60,565 nt of DNA from Cyclobacteriaceae bacterium (lineage in GTDB: Bacteria > Bacteroidota > Bacteroidia > Cytophagales > Cyclobacteriaceae): NCBI GenBank assembly GCA_016786495.1, contig JAEUUJ010000026.1:1-60565 (forward strand). The letters are read 5' to 3'. Shown here in pieces: positions 1 to 9,828 of this stretch (its first letter is position 1; every line of letters starts with the position of its first letter). The notes beneath the pieces are model-generated. The model was not told the DNA's origin. It was given only the letters and a program-made list of their open reading frames with translations, and did not search any database. The translations under genes were made by a program, and so were the position numbers.

Positions 1-34
1 ACATTTTTTAAACTTTCTCTAAAACAACCAACCA

Positions 35-2485
35 ATGCTTGTCCTTAAAAGAGACGGACACCGTGAGTCCGTAAAGTTTGACAAAATCACTGCCCGCATC
101 GAGAAACTCTGCTACGGTTTGGATACCAAATACGTAAGCGCTGTGGAAGTTGCCATGAAGGTGATTAATGGTTTGTACGATGGTGTAACAACGGTAGAGC
201 TTGACAACCTGGCGGCAGAAATTGCGGCTACGTTAACAACCAAGCACCCCGATTACGCAAAGCTGGCTGCCCGTATCGCGATCTCGAATCTGCACAAGGT
301 TACGAGCAAGTCTTTTTCCAGCACAATGAAAAGGCTGTATACCTATGTTGATCCGAAAACCGGCCAGAATGCACCCCTGATTTCGAAAGAGACCTGGCGT
401 GTAATTCATCAGCACGCGGCTGAACTCGATGAGGCAATCCTCTACGACCGTGATTTCGGTTACGACTACTTCGGATTCAAGACCCTCGAGCGCTCTTACC
501 TGATGAAAATCGATGGTAAAGTGGTTGAACGCCCTCAGCACCTGCTGATGCGCGTAGCGGTGGGTATCCATGGCGAAGACATTCCGGCTGCCATCGAGAC
601 TTACAACCTGCTATCCGAGAAGTGGTTCACGCACGCCACACCAACGTTGTTCAATGCAGGAACTCCAAAGCCTCAGCTTTCTTCGTGCTTCCTGTTAACC
701 ATGCAGGACGACAGCATTGACGGTATTTACGACACATTGAAGCAATGCGCGAAGATTTCACAATCTGCAGGCGGTATCGGACTCAGCATCCATAACGTTC
801 GCGCGAAAGGCTCATACATTAAAGGAACAGGCGGCACCTCAAACGGTATCGTACCGATGCTCCGCAACTTCGACATGACCGCCCGCTATGTGGATCAGGG
901 CGGTGGTAAGCGCAAAGGAAGCTTCGCGATTTACCTCGAGCCATGGCATGCCGATATTTTTGATTTCCTCGCACTGAAGAAAAACCACGGAAAAGAAGAG
1001 ATGCGCGCACGCGACCTGTTCTATGCGTTGTGGATTTCTGACCTGTTCATGAAGCGCGTGGAGAACAATGAAATGTGGTCGTTGTTCTGCCCGAACGAAG
1101 CTCCCGGCCTGGCAGAGGTTTGGGGTGAAGACTTCGAGCGCCTGTATGAGAAATACGAGAAAGAGGGCAAGTTCCGCAAGCAGATAAAAGCTCAGGATCT
1201 GTGGTTCGAAATTCTTGAATCTCAAATCGAAACCGGAACACCGTACATCCTGTACAAAGACTCCGCTAACCGCAAGTCGAACCAGAAAAACCTTGGCACG
1301 ATCAAGTCAAGCAACCTGTGTACGGAGATTATTGAATACACGGCGAAAGACGAAGTTGCTGTATGTAACCTCGCGTCAATCGCGTTGAATAAGTTTGTAA
1401 CCGAAGAAGGCAAATTCGATTATCAGCGCCTGTATGAAATCACGAAAGTGATTACACGCAACCTGAACAAGGTTATCGATATCAACTTCTACCCGGTAGA
1501 AGAGGCCCGCAACTCAAACATGCGTCACCGTCCGATCGGACTTGGCGTACAGGGTTTGGCTGACACCTTCATTATGCTGCGCATGCCGTTTGATTCAGAC
1601 GAAGCACGCAAACTGAACGAAGATATTTTCGAAACCATCTACTTCGCAGCGATGGAAGCATCCATGGAACTGTCGAAGAAAGATGGCGCATACGAAACCT
1701 TTAAAGGATCTCCGGCTTCAAAAGGTATTTTCCAGTTCGACATGTGGGGCGTTACTCCGAAGAGCGGCCGCTGGAACTGGGAACAACTGAAGCAGGATGT
1801 GAAGAAGCATGGTGTTCGCAACTCATTGCTCGTGGCACCGATGCCAACCGCTTCTACGTCACAAATCCTCGGTAACAACGAGTGCTTTGAGCCGTACACT
1901 TCGAACATCTACACCCGCAGAACGCTGTCAGGCGAATTCATCATCGCGAACAAGCATTTGATGAAAGACCTCATCGACCTCGGATTGTGGAATGAAACAA
2001 TGCGCCAGAAACTGATTGCAACCAATGGTTCCGTTCAGGCGATTCCGGAAATTCCTCAGAACATCAAGGATATCTATAAGACTGTTTGGGAGATTTCCCA
2101 GAAATCAATCATTGATATGTCGGCCGACCGTGGCGCGTATATCTGCCAGTCGCAGAGTCTGAACATCCACCTGAAGGATCCGAATTTCGGCAAGCTCACG
2201 TCTATGCACTTCTATGCGTGGAAGAAGGGTCTGAAAACTGGTATGTATTACCTGAGAACACAGGCTGCTGCCGATGCTATCCAGTTCACGCTTGATAAAA
2301 CTGCCATGCAGCAAAAGCCTGAAGTGGTTGAGAAGAAGGTAGTGGGTGTTGAAGAAACGCTCGCCACCCCGGTTGTTGCCAACGTAGTAGTGGAAACGCA
2401 GCAGGCATTTCAATACGATCAGAACCGTGCCGACATGGCATGCTCTCTGGATAATCCAGACGCATGCGAGGCATGCGGAAGCTAA
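35..2485 (+). CDS. nrdA: Ribonucleoside-diphosphate reductase, alpha (large) subunit, class I
   Basis: This 816-residue protein reduces ribonucleoside diphosphates to deoxyribonucleotides in the cytoplasm, together with a beta subunit not seen in this window. An ATP-cone begins at residue 5 (KRDGHRE). The active-site cysteines are C218 (SSCFL), C429 within NLCTEI with E431, and C444 (AVCNLA). The radical-transfer tyrosine pair is Y738-Y739 (MYYLRT). The C-terminal tail ends CEACGS (C811, C814) and would pass electrons from thioredoxin. The MPTASTSQ signature is present. The ATG follows an A-rich leader at the window edge, so a preceding nrdB gene could lie just outside. Length and motifs are complete. 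Confidence 0.97.
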   Translation: MLVLKRDGHRESVKFDKITARIEKLCYGLDTKYVSAVEVAMKVINGLYDGVTTVELDNLAAEIAATLTTKHPDYAKLAARIAISNLHKVTSKSFSSTMKRLYTYVDPKTGQNAPLISKETWRVIHQHAAELDEAILYDRDFGYDYFGFKTLERSYLMKIDGKVVERPQHLLMRVAVGIHGEDIPAAIETYNLLSEKWFTHATPTLFNAGTPKPQLSSCFLLTMQDDSIDGIYDTLKQCAKISQSAGGIGLSIHNVRAKGSYIKGTGGTSNGIVPMLRNFDMTARYVDQGGGKRKGSFAIYLEPWHADIFDFLALKKNHGKEEMRARDLFYALWISDLFMKRVENNEMWSLFCPNEAPGLAEVWGEDFERLYEKYEKEGKFRKQIKAQDLWFEILESQIETGTPYILYKDSANRKSNQKNLGTIKSSNLCTEIIEYTAKDEVAVCNLASIALNKFVTEEGKFDYQRLYEITKVITRNLNKVIDINFYPVEEARNSNMRHRPIGLGVQGLADTFIMLRMPFDSDEARKLNEDIFETIYFAAMEASMELSKKDGAYETFKGSPASKGIFQFDMWGVTPKSGRWNWEQLKQDVKKHGVRNSLLVAPMPTASTSQILGNNECFEPYTSNIYTRRTLSGEFIIANKHLMKDLIDLGLWNETMRQKLIATNGSVQAIPEIPQNIKDIYKTVWEISQKSIIDMSADRGAYICQSQSLNIHLKDPNFGKLTSMHFYAWKKGLKTGMYYLRTQAAADAIQFTLDKTAMQQKPEVVEKKVVGVEETLATPVVANVVVETQQAFQYDQNRADMACSLDNPDACEACGS

Positions 2486-2508
2486 TCGGTAAGACGCAAT
2501 AATTACAG

Positions 2509-2541
2509 AGCCCTGACGACACCGTCAGGGCTTTTTGTTTT
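2509..2541 (+). terminator. Rho-independent terminator after nrdA
   Basis: A perfect 10-bp stem (2509-2518 with 2523-2532) has a 4-nt loop and runs into a T-rich tract. It separates nrdA from the GH109-like gene. Confidence 0.9.
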
Positions 2542-2565
2542 ATTTGTGTATCCTAAACGCTCCCT

Positions 2566-3921
2566 ATGAATCGCAGAAACTTCGTTAAGAACACAAGCCT
2601 CGCGGCTGCCGCGTTCTCCATCCTTCCCTCCTCACAACTTTTTTCACAAAACGTAAAAACCAAGGTTCGCCTGGGGATTATCGGTGTGGGGCTGCGCGGT
2701 CAAAATCACCTCGACCTGGCGCTTAAGCGCAGTGATACGGAGGTGGTGGCCATCTGCGACATCAGCGAACGGATGCTGAATGATTCACTGGAGATGATAA
2801 AAAAATCCGGGAAGCCAACGCCCAAAGTTTTTAAAGGCGATGTGAACGCGTGGAAGAAACTGCTGGAAGTAAAAGACCTTGACGGGGTGATCATTGCCAC
2901 TCCGTGGGAATGGCATGCGCCCATGATCATCGGTTCGCTGGAAGCCGGGATAAAATATGTGGGCAGTGAAGTGATTCTGGGCATCACGTTACAGGATCAT
3001 TGGGATGTGATCCACGCGGCTGAACGCCACAAAGGTCATGTGATGATGCTCGAGAACGTATGTTACCGCAGGGATGTGATGGCGATCTTAAACATGGTGC
3101 GACAAGGCATGTTTGGCGAGCTGATGCATTTGCAGGCTGGCTACCAGCACGACTTGCGTGCCGTGAAATTCAACAACGGCCAACAGCCATATGGCGGAGG
3201 AGTTGAATTTGGGGAGAAAGGATTTTCGGAAGCTGCCTGGCGCACCAACCATTCGGTTCATCGCAACGGAGATTTGTATCCCACCCATGGAATCGGTCCC
3301 GTGGCGGAGATGCTGAACATTAACTATGGAAACCGGTTCGTGTCGCTCTCATCGTTTGCTACCAAAGCGCGCGGACTGCACGACTATGTGGTTAAGAATG
3401 GTGGAGAAAATCATCCCAATGCGAAGGTCGAATTCAAATTGGGCGATGTCGTAACCACGATGATCAATTGTGCCAACGGAGAAACCATCCTGCTGCAGCA
3501 CGACACCAACCTGCCGCGCCCCTATTCACTGGGTTTCCGCGTGCAAGGCACGAAAGGAATCTGGATGGACGTCAACAAGTCGTTATACATTGAAGGCACC
3601 AGTCCGAAAGAACATTCGTGGGAAGAAGCCAAGCCATATCTTGAAAAATACGATCACCCGCTGTGGCAGCGCTGGACGAAAGAAGCTGACGGTGCCGGAC
3701 ATGGCGGCATGGACTTCTTTGTTGTTCATGCGTTTATCGAATCCATTAAAAATGAAAAGCCAACTCCAATTGATGTGTACGATTCCGTGGCGTGGAGTGC
3801 AATCACTCCGCTGAGCGAGCAGAGCATCAGCCTGGGTAATCAAACGGTTGACTTCCCCGACTTCACCAGCGGACAATGGATGTACCGCAAAACGCGGTTC
3901 GCACTAGACGACACGTATTAA
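2566..3921 (+). CDS. Gfo/Idh/MocA-type protein, GH109 (alpha-N-acetylgalactosaminidase-like), exported
   Basis: The protein has 451 residues. The N-terminus (MNRRNFVKN followed by an Ala-rich stretch to about residue 28) is a Tat/Sec-type export signal, as usual for this family. A Rossmann fold opens with GIIGVGLRG at 37-45. The ENVCYRRD segment near residue 162 and the NGDLYPTHGIGP segment near 235 match GH109 glycosidases, which use tightly bound NAD to cleave alpha-linked N-acetylgalactosamine. The stop codon shares one base with the start of the next gene (TAATG), so the two are probably translated together. Family membership is firm; the exact sugar substrate is inferred from homology only, since other Gfo/Idh/MocA members are sugar dehydrogenases. 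Confidence 0.85.
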   Translation: MNRRNFVKNTSLAAAAFSILPSSQLFSQNVKTKVRLGIIGVGLRGQNHLDLALKRSDTEVVAICDISERMLNDSLEMIKKSGKPTPKVFKGDVNAWKKLLEVKDLDGVIIATPWEWHAPMIIGSLEAGIKYVGSEVILGITLQDHWDVIHAAERHKGHVMMLENVCYRRDVMAILNMVRQGMFGELMHLQAGYQHDLRAVKFNNGQQPYGGGVEFGEKGFSEAAWRTNHSVHRNGDLYPTHGIGPVAEMLNINYGNRFVSLSSFATKARGLHDYVVKNGGENHPNAKVEFKLGDVVTTMINCANGETILLQHDTNLPRPYSLGFRVQGTKGIWMDVNKSLYIEGTSPKEHSWEEAKPYLEKYDHPLWQRWTKEADGAGHGGMDFFVVHAFIESIKNEKPTPIDVYDSVAWSAITPLSEQSISLGNQTVDFPDFTSGQWMYRKTRFALDDTY

Positions 3922-4958
3922 TGGAGCCTGTCGTTTTTGCTGCGGAACGTTTCGGCTTTCATGCTCCGTTTTTCGAAGTTCTGACAGACGGGCTGATTCA
4001 CAAGACGTACAAAGTTACAGCCAACAATCGTTCGGCCATTCTACAGCAGGTTAATACAAATGTTTTTAAAGACCTTGATGCAGTCACCAGCAACTATCAA
4101 CTTATTTACAAACACCTGGAACGCAGCGGTAAACTGCGCATTCCGGGCATGCTGAAAACAGTTGATCAACAGTTGACCTGGGTGGATAAAGAAAATTCCT
4201 GCTGGCGGGCTTTCGAGTTTATGGCCAACACGTACACCGAAACTTTACCGGCATCGCCTGAGAAAATTTTCAGCGCTGCCAAATGCTATGGCGAATTTAC
4301 AGCAGCATTGAATGAGCTGGATGCACAACACCTCAAACCCACGATTCCGGGCTTTCATGATTTAGCAAACCGGTATCATCAATTACAGGCCGCAGTTTTA
4401 CACGCAAGTCACGAGCGATTGAATAAAAGCCGGCTGTTACTGGAGAAAATCCGGCAGCGCACCGTTCTGGTAGATTTTTACAACGGATTAAAAAGCAATC
4501 CTGACTTCCGGCTGCGGGCCATGCATCACGACACCAAGCTGAGCAACATTTTATTTGATAAAGCAAGCGGTCAGGCAGTTTGCCCGATCGACCTGGATAC
4601 GGTAATGCCGGGCTATTTCTTTTCAGATGTGGGCGACATGATCCGGAGTATGGTTTCTTCACAAGATGAAAATGCACCGGCTGATTCGGTAAGCGTGAAT
4701 TCAGAAATCTATCGGGCTATCATTTCGGGATATGAGGCAGGAATTGGCAGCACGTTTACGTCTGCCGAACAGGAGAACATCCATCGCTCGGGGATGATGA
4801 TGTTATACATGCAGGCGATTCGCTTCCTGGCGGATTATTTATCAAACGATGTGTACTATAAGATTAACTATCCGGAACAGAATTTTGAGCGGGCGCTGAA
4901 TCAACTTACGTTGTTGGAGAAACTTGACGCTTTTGTTTCGGCCTCATCAAAAGCTTAA
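3921..4958 (+). CDS. Phosphotransferase of the APH fold, N-acetylhexosamine 1-kinase-like
   Basis: A cytoplasmic kinase of 345 residues. The catalytic loop HHDTKLSN (Asp 204) and the metal-binding DLDT (Asp 224) are those of aminoglycoside phosphotransferase-fold kinases. The N-terminal GLIHKTYKV segment resembles the nucleotide loop of NahK-type kinases, which make N-acetylhexosamine 1-phosphate. I chose the ATG at 3921, which overlaps the preceding stop by one base; an upstream in-frame ATG at 3876 would lie inside the GH109-like gene. Coupling to that gene suggests that GalNAc released by the upstream enzyme is phosphorylated here. Choline or homoserine kinase relatives share the fold, so substrate is an inference. 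Confidence 0.75.
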   Translation: MEPVVFAAERFGFHAPFFEVLTDGLIHKTYKVTANNRSAILQQVNTNVFKDLDAVTSNYQLIYKHLERSGKLRIPGMLKTVDQQLTWVDKENSCWRAFEFMANTYTETLPASPEKIFSAAKCYGEFTAALNELDAQHLKPTIPGFHDLANRYHQLQAAVLHASHERLNKSRLLLEKIRQRTVLVDFYNGLKSNPDFRLRAMHHDTKLSNILFDKASGQAVCPIDLDTVMPGYFFSDVGDMIRSMVSSQDENAPADSVSVNSEIYRAIISGYEAGIGSTFTSAEQENIHRSGMMMLYMQAIRFLADYLSNDVYYKINYPEQNFERALNQLTLLEKLDAFVSASSKA

Positions 4959-5482
4959 ATCAACTCAACCTTATGCAGGATCCGGTCGGAGTTTTTGCTG
5001 AGCAACAGCGTGTGCTTTACGGGGCTTTTGTAGCATTCGTAGAATGTAAATTCCTCGGCTGCGGCATTCCAGAAAAATGCGCTTGCCTCTTTTTCAGCCG
5101 GAGCAAGTTTTGAATCATCCAGCGGATTGCCATCCACCGTCATTAACTCACACGCCACGGAAGACGGGCGATTGTCTCTCAATAAAAAAGGAAGTGCAGC
5201 CACCCTGCGAAGCGTGTCTTGCTTGTTGGCAATGTATTCAAAATAGTACGTGAACTTTCCGGTCTCCCGATTAACAACCCGCACCCCGTTGAGTTGATGT
5301 ACATCAAAATTATCATTGAAAACTTCGTGTTCCACCGATACCTCGTTAACGGGCATGGTAAAAAATGACTCGAAGGTATTGTCGGTTAAATCACGCCCGG
5401 GTAGATAAACGATCAGGACTGCAAAGATCGCCATGATCGCTGCAGCCCTGATGTAATTTTTATGGATTAAAATCCGCTTCAT
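4955..5482 (-). CDS. Hypothetical membrane-anchored protein
   Basis: The protein has 175 residues. A basic N-terminus (MKRILIHKN) is followed by one hydrophobic segment at about 12-27, then a soluble domain that would lie outside the cytoplasm. I do not recognise the family. Its 3' end overlaps the kinase gene by 4 bp in convergent orientation. It starts 6 bp after the stop of the DUF3127 gene, so the two minus-strand genes could be one transcript. Confidence 0.7.
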   Translation of the reverse strand: MKRILIHKNYIRAAAIMAIFAVLIVYLPGRDLTDNTFESFFTMPVNEVSVEHEVFNDNFDVHQLNGVRVVNRETGKFTYYFEYIANKQDTLRRVAALPFLLRDNRPSSVACELMTVDGNPLDDSKLAPAEKEASAFFWNAAAEEFTFYECYKSPVKHTLLLSKNSDRILHKVELI

Positions 5483-5488
5483 ACGATT

Positions 5489-5836
5489 TTAGAATGGAAG
5501 GTCATCACTGCCGCTGCTAGCGTCAGGCGCGAACGAAGAGTCGATTGGAGGAGCTTCATTTGTACCGCCACCATTTCCTTTGGCAATTTTCCAGGCGCGA
5601 ACATCGGTGTACCAGCGACCGTTGTATTCACGGCTTTCGATGTTAATTGACGCGGTAATTTTTTCGCCTACCGCGATGCGGGTTTCGTCTACTTTCTCGC
5701 CCCAAAGTGAAAGGCAAACTTTTTTGGGATACTGTCCCGGAGTTTCAATAATAAATTCCTGTTTTTTCCACGTTCCGTTTTTGCCCTGGCCGGATTGCAT
5801 CGGCAAAAGGCTAACTACTGTTCCTGTTATTTCCAT
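5489..5836 (-). CDS. DUF3127 domain protein (OB-fold-like)
   Basis: The protein has 115 residues. The segment from MEITGTVVSLL to YTDVRAWKI matches the DUF3127 family of Bacteroidota, a small beta-rich domain resembling single-stranded DNA-binding OB folds. The C-terminal tail is acidic and ends DDLPF, like the protein-interaction tip of SSB proteins. That resemblance supports, but does not prove, a role in DNA metabolism. It lies 18 bp downstream of acs on the same strand. Confidence 0.85.
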   Translation of the reverse strand: MEITGTVVSLLPMQSGQGKNGTWKKQEFIIETPGQYPKKVCLSLWGEKVDETRIAVGEKITASINIESREYNGRWYTDVRAWKIAKGNGGGTNEAPPIDSSFAPDASSGSDDLPF

Positions 5837-5854
5837 GTTGATTATTTACAAAAC

Positions 5855-7750
5855 TTAAAGCGCCCCTTTCTTGATTTCCTCCACAACAGCCGGATCGGTC
5901 AAGGTTGTGGTGTCGCCCAGATTGGAGGTTTCGCCTTCCGCAATTTTACGCAAAATCCTGCGCATAATTTTTCCTGAACGTGTTTTAGGCAATCCGGTTA
6001 CAAACTGAATCTTGTCGGGCTTTGCAATCGGACCAATAATTTTTGCCACGGTGTCGCGGATTTCTGCACGGAGTTTCTCTTCGTTCTCTGGTTTTTCATA
6101 CAAGATCGCGTAGGCATAAATGGCATTGCCTTTTACATGGTGCGGATAGCCCACTACTGCGGCCTCCGAAACCGCATGATGTTCGGTCATGGCACTTTCA
6201 ATTTCTGCGGTGCCCATGTTATGACCCGACACAATAATGATATCGTCTACGCGACCGGTGATCCGGTAGTATCCATCTGCATCCACGCGGCAACCATCGC
6301 CCGTAAAGTACTTTCCCGGAAACGTTGAAAAGTAAGTGTCTTTAAACCGCTGATGATTGCCGTAAATGGTCCGTGCCATTCCCGGCCACGGAAATTTGAT
6401 GGTTAACCGGCCTTCAATGTTGTTGCCTTCCAGCTCGTGCCCTTTCTCGTCCATTACCGCCGGCTGAACGCCCGGCATCGGGAAACTTGCATGGGCGGGC
6501 TTGAGTTTTGTTACGTGTGCGATGGGGGAAATCATAAAGCCTCCGGTTTCCGTTTGCCACCACGTATCGATAACCGGACATTTTCCTTTGCCGATATTTT
6601 TATGATACCACTCCCAGGCTTCTTCGTTGATGGGCTCACCTACCGACCCCAAAATTTGCAACGAAGAAAGATCATGCCGTTCAACAAATGATAAAGGCTC
6701 ATGGAGTAACGAGCGAATAGCCGTGGGTGCCGTATAAAAGATATTAACCTTGTGCCGTTCAATCACCTGCCAGAACCTGCCCATGTCGGGCCACGAAGGA
6801 ATTCCTTCAAACATCACCGTTGTCGCACCTGATAACAACGGTCCGTACAAAATATAGGAGTGTCCGGTAATCCAGCCGATGTCGGCTGTACACCAGTAGA
6901 TTTGTCCGGGTTTATACTGGAAAGCAGTTTGAAAAGTATAGGCAACATATACCATATATCCCCCACAGGTATGCACCATGCCTTTTGGTTTTCCGGTTGA
7001 ACCGGATGTATACAAAATGAACAGCAGGTCTTCCGCTTCCATGGTTTCTGCTTCGCAGGAAGCAGCTGCATTCGCGATCGCATCGTGCCACCACACATCG
7101 CGACCGGCTTTCAGGTTAACCGAAATGTTTACATGACGGAACACAACCGACTTCTCGATGGTTGGGCACTTGTCTAATGCCTCATCGACAATTTTCTTCA
7201 GGTCAAGATTTTTATCGCCACGCTGAACGCCATCGGCCGTGAGAATCAATTTGCACGATGAGTCATTGATGCGGTCAACCAGTGCACCGGAGGAAAAACC
7301 CGCAAATACAACAGAGTGAACGGCTCCGATCCGCGCACACGCCAGCACTGCGAACGCGAGCTCAGGAATCATGGGCATGTAAATGCAAACCCGATCGCCC
7401 TTTCTTACGCCCTGGGCCCGCAGCATGTTGGCCACGCGACAAACATTCTCATACAACTCACGGTACGTGAACTTTTTTGATTCGCCTTTCGGATTGTTGG
7501 GTTCCCAGATGAGTGCCGTCTGGTTGCCCCGTTCGGCCAGGTGGCGGTCAAGACAGTTTTCGGTAATGTTCAACTGTGCGCCCTCAAACCATTTCACTTC
7601 AGGCTTATGAAAATCATACTCCAGTACGTGGTTCCACTTTTTCTTCCATTGAAAATCCTGCGCTACGGACTCCCAGAATTTTTCCGGTTGCCCAATGCTT
7701 TCCGTGTAAACGTTTTTGTAGGATTCGAAGTCGGTAATAGGCTTGCTCAT
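5855..7750 (-). CDS. acs: Acetate--CoA ligase (acetyl-CoA synthetase)
   Basis: This 631-residue enzyme activates acetate to acetyl-CoA through acetyl-AMP. The ATP-binding P-loop YTSGSTGKPKG lies near 247-257, the TWWQTETGG motif near 400, the hinge region RVDDIIIVSGHNMG follows, and the C-terminal lysine motif TRSGKIMRRIL near 592-600 carries the lysine acetylated in regulated family members. Length is near the usual 640-650. DUF3127 and the small membrane protein follow it closely on the same strand. Confidence 0.97.
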   Translation of the reverse strand: MSKPITDFESYKNVYTESIGQPEKFWESVAQDFQWKKKWNHVLEYDFHKPEVKWFEGAQLNITENCLDRHLAERGNQTALIWEPNNPKGESKKFTYRELYENVCRVANMLRAQGVRKGDRVCIYMPMIPELAFAVLACARIGAVHSVVFAGFSSGALVDRINDSSCKLILTADGVQRGDKNLDLKKIVDEALDKCPTIEKSVVFRHVNISVNLKAGRDVWWHDAIANAAASCEAETMEAEDLLFILYTSGSTGKPKGMVHTCGGYMVYVAYTFQTAFQYKPGQIYWCTADIGWITGHSYILYGPLLSGATTVMFEGIPSWPDMGRFWQVIERHKVNIFYTAPTAIRSLLHEPLSFVERHDLSSLQILGSVGEPINEEAWEWYHKNIGKGKCPVIDTWWQTETGGFMISPIAHVTKLKPAHASFPMPGVQPAVMDEKGHELEGNNIEGRLTIKFPWPGMARTIYGNHQRFKDTYFSTFPGKYFTGDGCRVDADGYYRITGRVDDIIIVSGHNMGTAEIESAMTEHHAVSEAAVVGYPHHVKGNAIYAYAILYEKPENEEKLRAEIRDTVAKIIGPIAKPDKIQFVTGLPKTRSGKIMRRILRKIAEGETSNLGDTTTLTDPAVVEEIKKGAL

Positions 7751-7859
7751 TTCGGTATCGTAACGATCGCCTCAAAATCAGCAAAAAAATCAGAAAATAG
7801 TATTCCGTCAGTCTAAAGTTGTCACGATAATCCCATGAAGACGGCTTGAGCCGCGTTTT

Positions 7860-8627
7860 CTACAGCATGTACTCCACTGCTACCGCTAAAAGCGCCCCGA
7901 TAATCGCCACGGTCATTTTCCTGGCATAAAACCGGTGGGCCGGACTGCTTTCGAAAACGATGGTGGTTGAAATGTGCAGGAAGTTTCCGCAAACCAACGC
8001 ATAGAGGTACGTTAACCCGGATGCCGACAAAACTTCTACATCAATCAGGTAGGTTGAAATTAATAAGCCGATCGGAGCGGCCAGGGAAAAGAAAATCAGG
8101 TGCGGAAGTGCTTTGTTGACGGATCGTAACTGAAAGGCGAGCACCGTCATCAGCGCAAATGCGGCCGGTGCGCGGTGCAGCGCGATTCCAAACAGGATCG
8201 CATTCACATCGTAGTGCATCCCCATTACGGCCATCGGCTGTACGAGCATGGCTCCTTCCAAAAAAGCATGAACGCATAACGCTGTCAGCAACACGAAGGC
8301 GGAAAGTTGTTCCTGATGCGGTTCATCGTGGTGATGATGTTCGCCCGGATCGTGTGTGTGAATATGGCCATGTTCAATGCCCGAGGTAAAGTATTCCAGC
8401 ACCTGTTGCAGGAAGAAACCGGCCAGTACAAACAAACCGATCAGCTCAACATCGCTGTTTTTAATGTATAACTCCGGGAGAATATGAACTACGGTGATCC
8501 CGAAAAGGTAAGCACCTGCAAACACCAGCAGCAGTTTGAAGTTCTTTGTTTTGCCCGAAGGAACAAGGTAAACCGCCAGCCCGGAAAGCAATGGGGTGAG
8601 AAACAGAACCAGCAGTTTTACGATCAT
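7860..8627 (-). CDS. ZIP-family divalent metal transporter
   Basis: The protein is about 255 residues from the chosen ATG at 8627 (MIVKLLVLF); an ATG at 8684 would add 19 residues. It has about eight hydrophobic segments. A His-rich loop at roughly 83-105 (HGHIHTH, then HHHHDE) lies between TM3 and TM4, as in ZIP importers of zinc and related metals. Conserved His residues in VHAFLEG and GIALHRAPAAF fall in TM4 and TM5, where ZIP proteins place their metal ligands. It is divergent from ruvB. The metal cannot be read from sequence alone. Confidence 0.88.
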   Translation of the reverse strand: MIVKLLVLFLTPLLSGLAVYLVPSGKTKNFKLLLVFAGAYLFGITVVHILPELYIKNSDVELIGLFVLAGFFLQQVLEYFTSGIEHGHIHTHDPGEHHHHDEPHQEQLSAFVLLTALCVHAFLEGAMLVQPMAVMGMHYDVNAILFGIALHRAPAAFALMTVLAFQLRSVNKALPHLIFFSLAAPIGLLISTYLIDVEVLSASGLTYLYALVCGNFLHISTTIVFESSPAHRFYARKMTVAIIGALLAVAVEYML

Positions 8628-8716
8628 GGCAGCGTTTGAGCGGAATAGTCCGCGAAGGTAGATAAAATCCGCTAGATGCAACAATGTTGCTTTTAAGAAA
8701 TATCGTTGATTCCTGC

Positions 8717-8724
8717 TACCTTCG
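8717..8724 (+). promoter_or_regulatory. Candidate -7 box upstream of ruvB
   Basis: TACCTTCG matches the Bacteroidota -7 consensus TAnnTTTG at all but one position and lies 14 nt before the preferred ruvB ATG. No clear -33 TTTG is visible. Confidence 0.35.
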
Positions 8725-8738
8725 CCAGATCAATAGCT

Positions 8739-9770
8739 ATGCGGGAAGATTATCTGAAAGGTGACGGTGAAAACCTGAACGCTGCCGAAAAAGAGTTCGA
8801 AAAGGCTTTAAGGCCTTTATCGTTCGATGATTTTACCGGCCAGCAGAAGGTTGTTGACAATATTAAAGTTTTCGTGCAGGCTGCGAAGCAACGCAACGAG
8901 CCGCTCGATCATGTTCTTTTGCATGGTCCTCCGGGATTGGGTAAAACAACGCTTTCGTACATCATCGCCAACGAACTTCAGTCGGCCATCAAGATAACTT
9001 CGGGTCCTGTTTTGGATAAGCCGAGTGATCTGGCGGGACTACTAACCAACCTGGAAGCAAACGATGTTTTGTTTATTGATGAGATTCACCGGTTAAATCC
9101 GATTGTCGAGGAGTATCTCTATTCGGCTATGGAGGATTTCAAGATCGACATCATGCTGGATTCCGGACCGAATGCACGTTCGATACAAATCGGATTGAAT
9201 CCGTTTACACTGATTGGGGCCACAACACGCGCGGGTTTACTTACTTCGCCCCTGCGCGCGCGTTTCGGAATTAATGCCCGGCTTGAATACTACGACTCGG
9301 CTTTGTTGCAAAAAATCATTGACCGCTCGTGCGCGATCCTCAACACCCCGATTCACGCTGAGGCTGCTTTTGAAATCGCACGAAGAAGTCGCGGTACACC
9401 GCGGATCGCGAATAACTTATTGCGCAGAACGCGCGACTTTGCACAGATTAAAGGCAATGGAACCATCACGCTGGACATTGCGCAGATTGCGCTGAAAGCA
9501 CTTGATGTTGACGCGAATGGCCTCGATGAAATGGACAATCGCATTCTGATGACGATTATCGATAAGTTCAAAGGCGGGCCGGTTGGGTTAACTACGATCG
9601 CCACTGCCGTGGGTGATGAAGCCGAAACAATCGAAGAAGTTTACGAACCTTTCCTGATTCAGGAAGGATATCTGAAACGTACGTCCCGCGGCCGCGAAGC
9701 AACGGAGAAAGCATACAAACATTTAAAGGTAGTTCCTCCACCCAGTAAAGGCGCTGGCCTTTTCGGTTAA
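8739..9770 (+). CDS. ruvB: Holliday junction branch migration ATPase RuvB
   Basis: The hexameric motor that drives Holliday junction branch migration with RuvA. Walker A is GPPGLGKT near 63-70, Walker B is LFIDEIHRL near 110-118, and sensor 1 is [18 protein letters not shown]. The C-terminal winged-helix domain is present. I prefer the ATG at 8739 (MREDYLKG), giving 343 residues; an in-frame ATG at 8706 would add 11 residues and overlap the likely promoter. The gene stands alone, without ruvA or ruvC nearby. Confidence 0.97.
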   Translation: MREDYLKGDGENLNAAEKEFEKALRPLSFDDFTGQQKVVDNIKVFVQAAKQRNEPLDHVLLHGPPGLGKTTLSYIIANELQSAIKITSGPVLDKPSDLAGLLTNLEANDVLFIDEIHRLNPIVEEYLYSAMEDFKIDIMLDSGPNARSIQIGLNPFTLIGATTRAGLLTSPLRARFGINARLEYYDSALLQKIIDRSCAILNTPIHAEAAFEIARRSRGTPRIANNLLRRTRDFAQIKGNGTITLDIAQIALKALDVDANGLDEMDNRILMTIIDKFKGGPVGLTTIATAVGDEAETIEEVYEPFLIQEGYLKRTSRGREATEKAYKHLKVVPPPSKGAGLFG

Positions 9771-9784
9771 TACCCTACCCCTTC

Positions 9785-9805
9785 CCCTCTCCCCGGGGGA
9801 GAGGG
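9785..9805. repeat. Palindromic intergenic repeat (CCCTCTCCCC type)
   Basis: A perfect 10-bp inverted repeat, CCCTCTCCCC and GGGGAGAGGG, around a single G, lies between ruvB and queG. Related palindromes occur at 32376-32435 and 51497-51573. There is no T tract, so it is not an ordinary terminator. Confidence 0.8.
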
Positions 9806-9828
9806 AATCGAAGCTCGGGGAACGGGAA

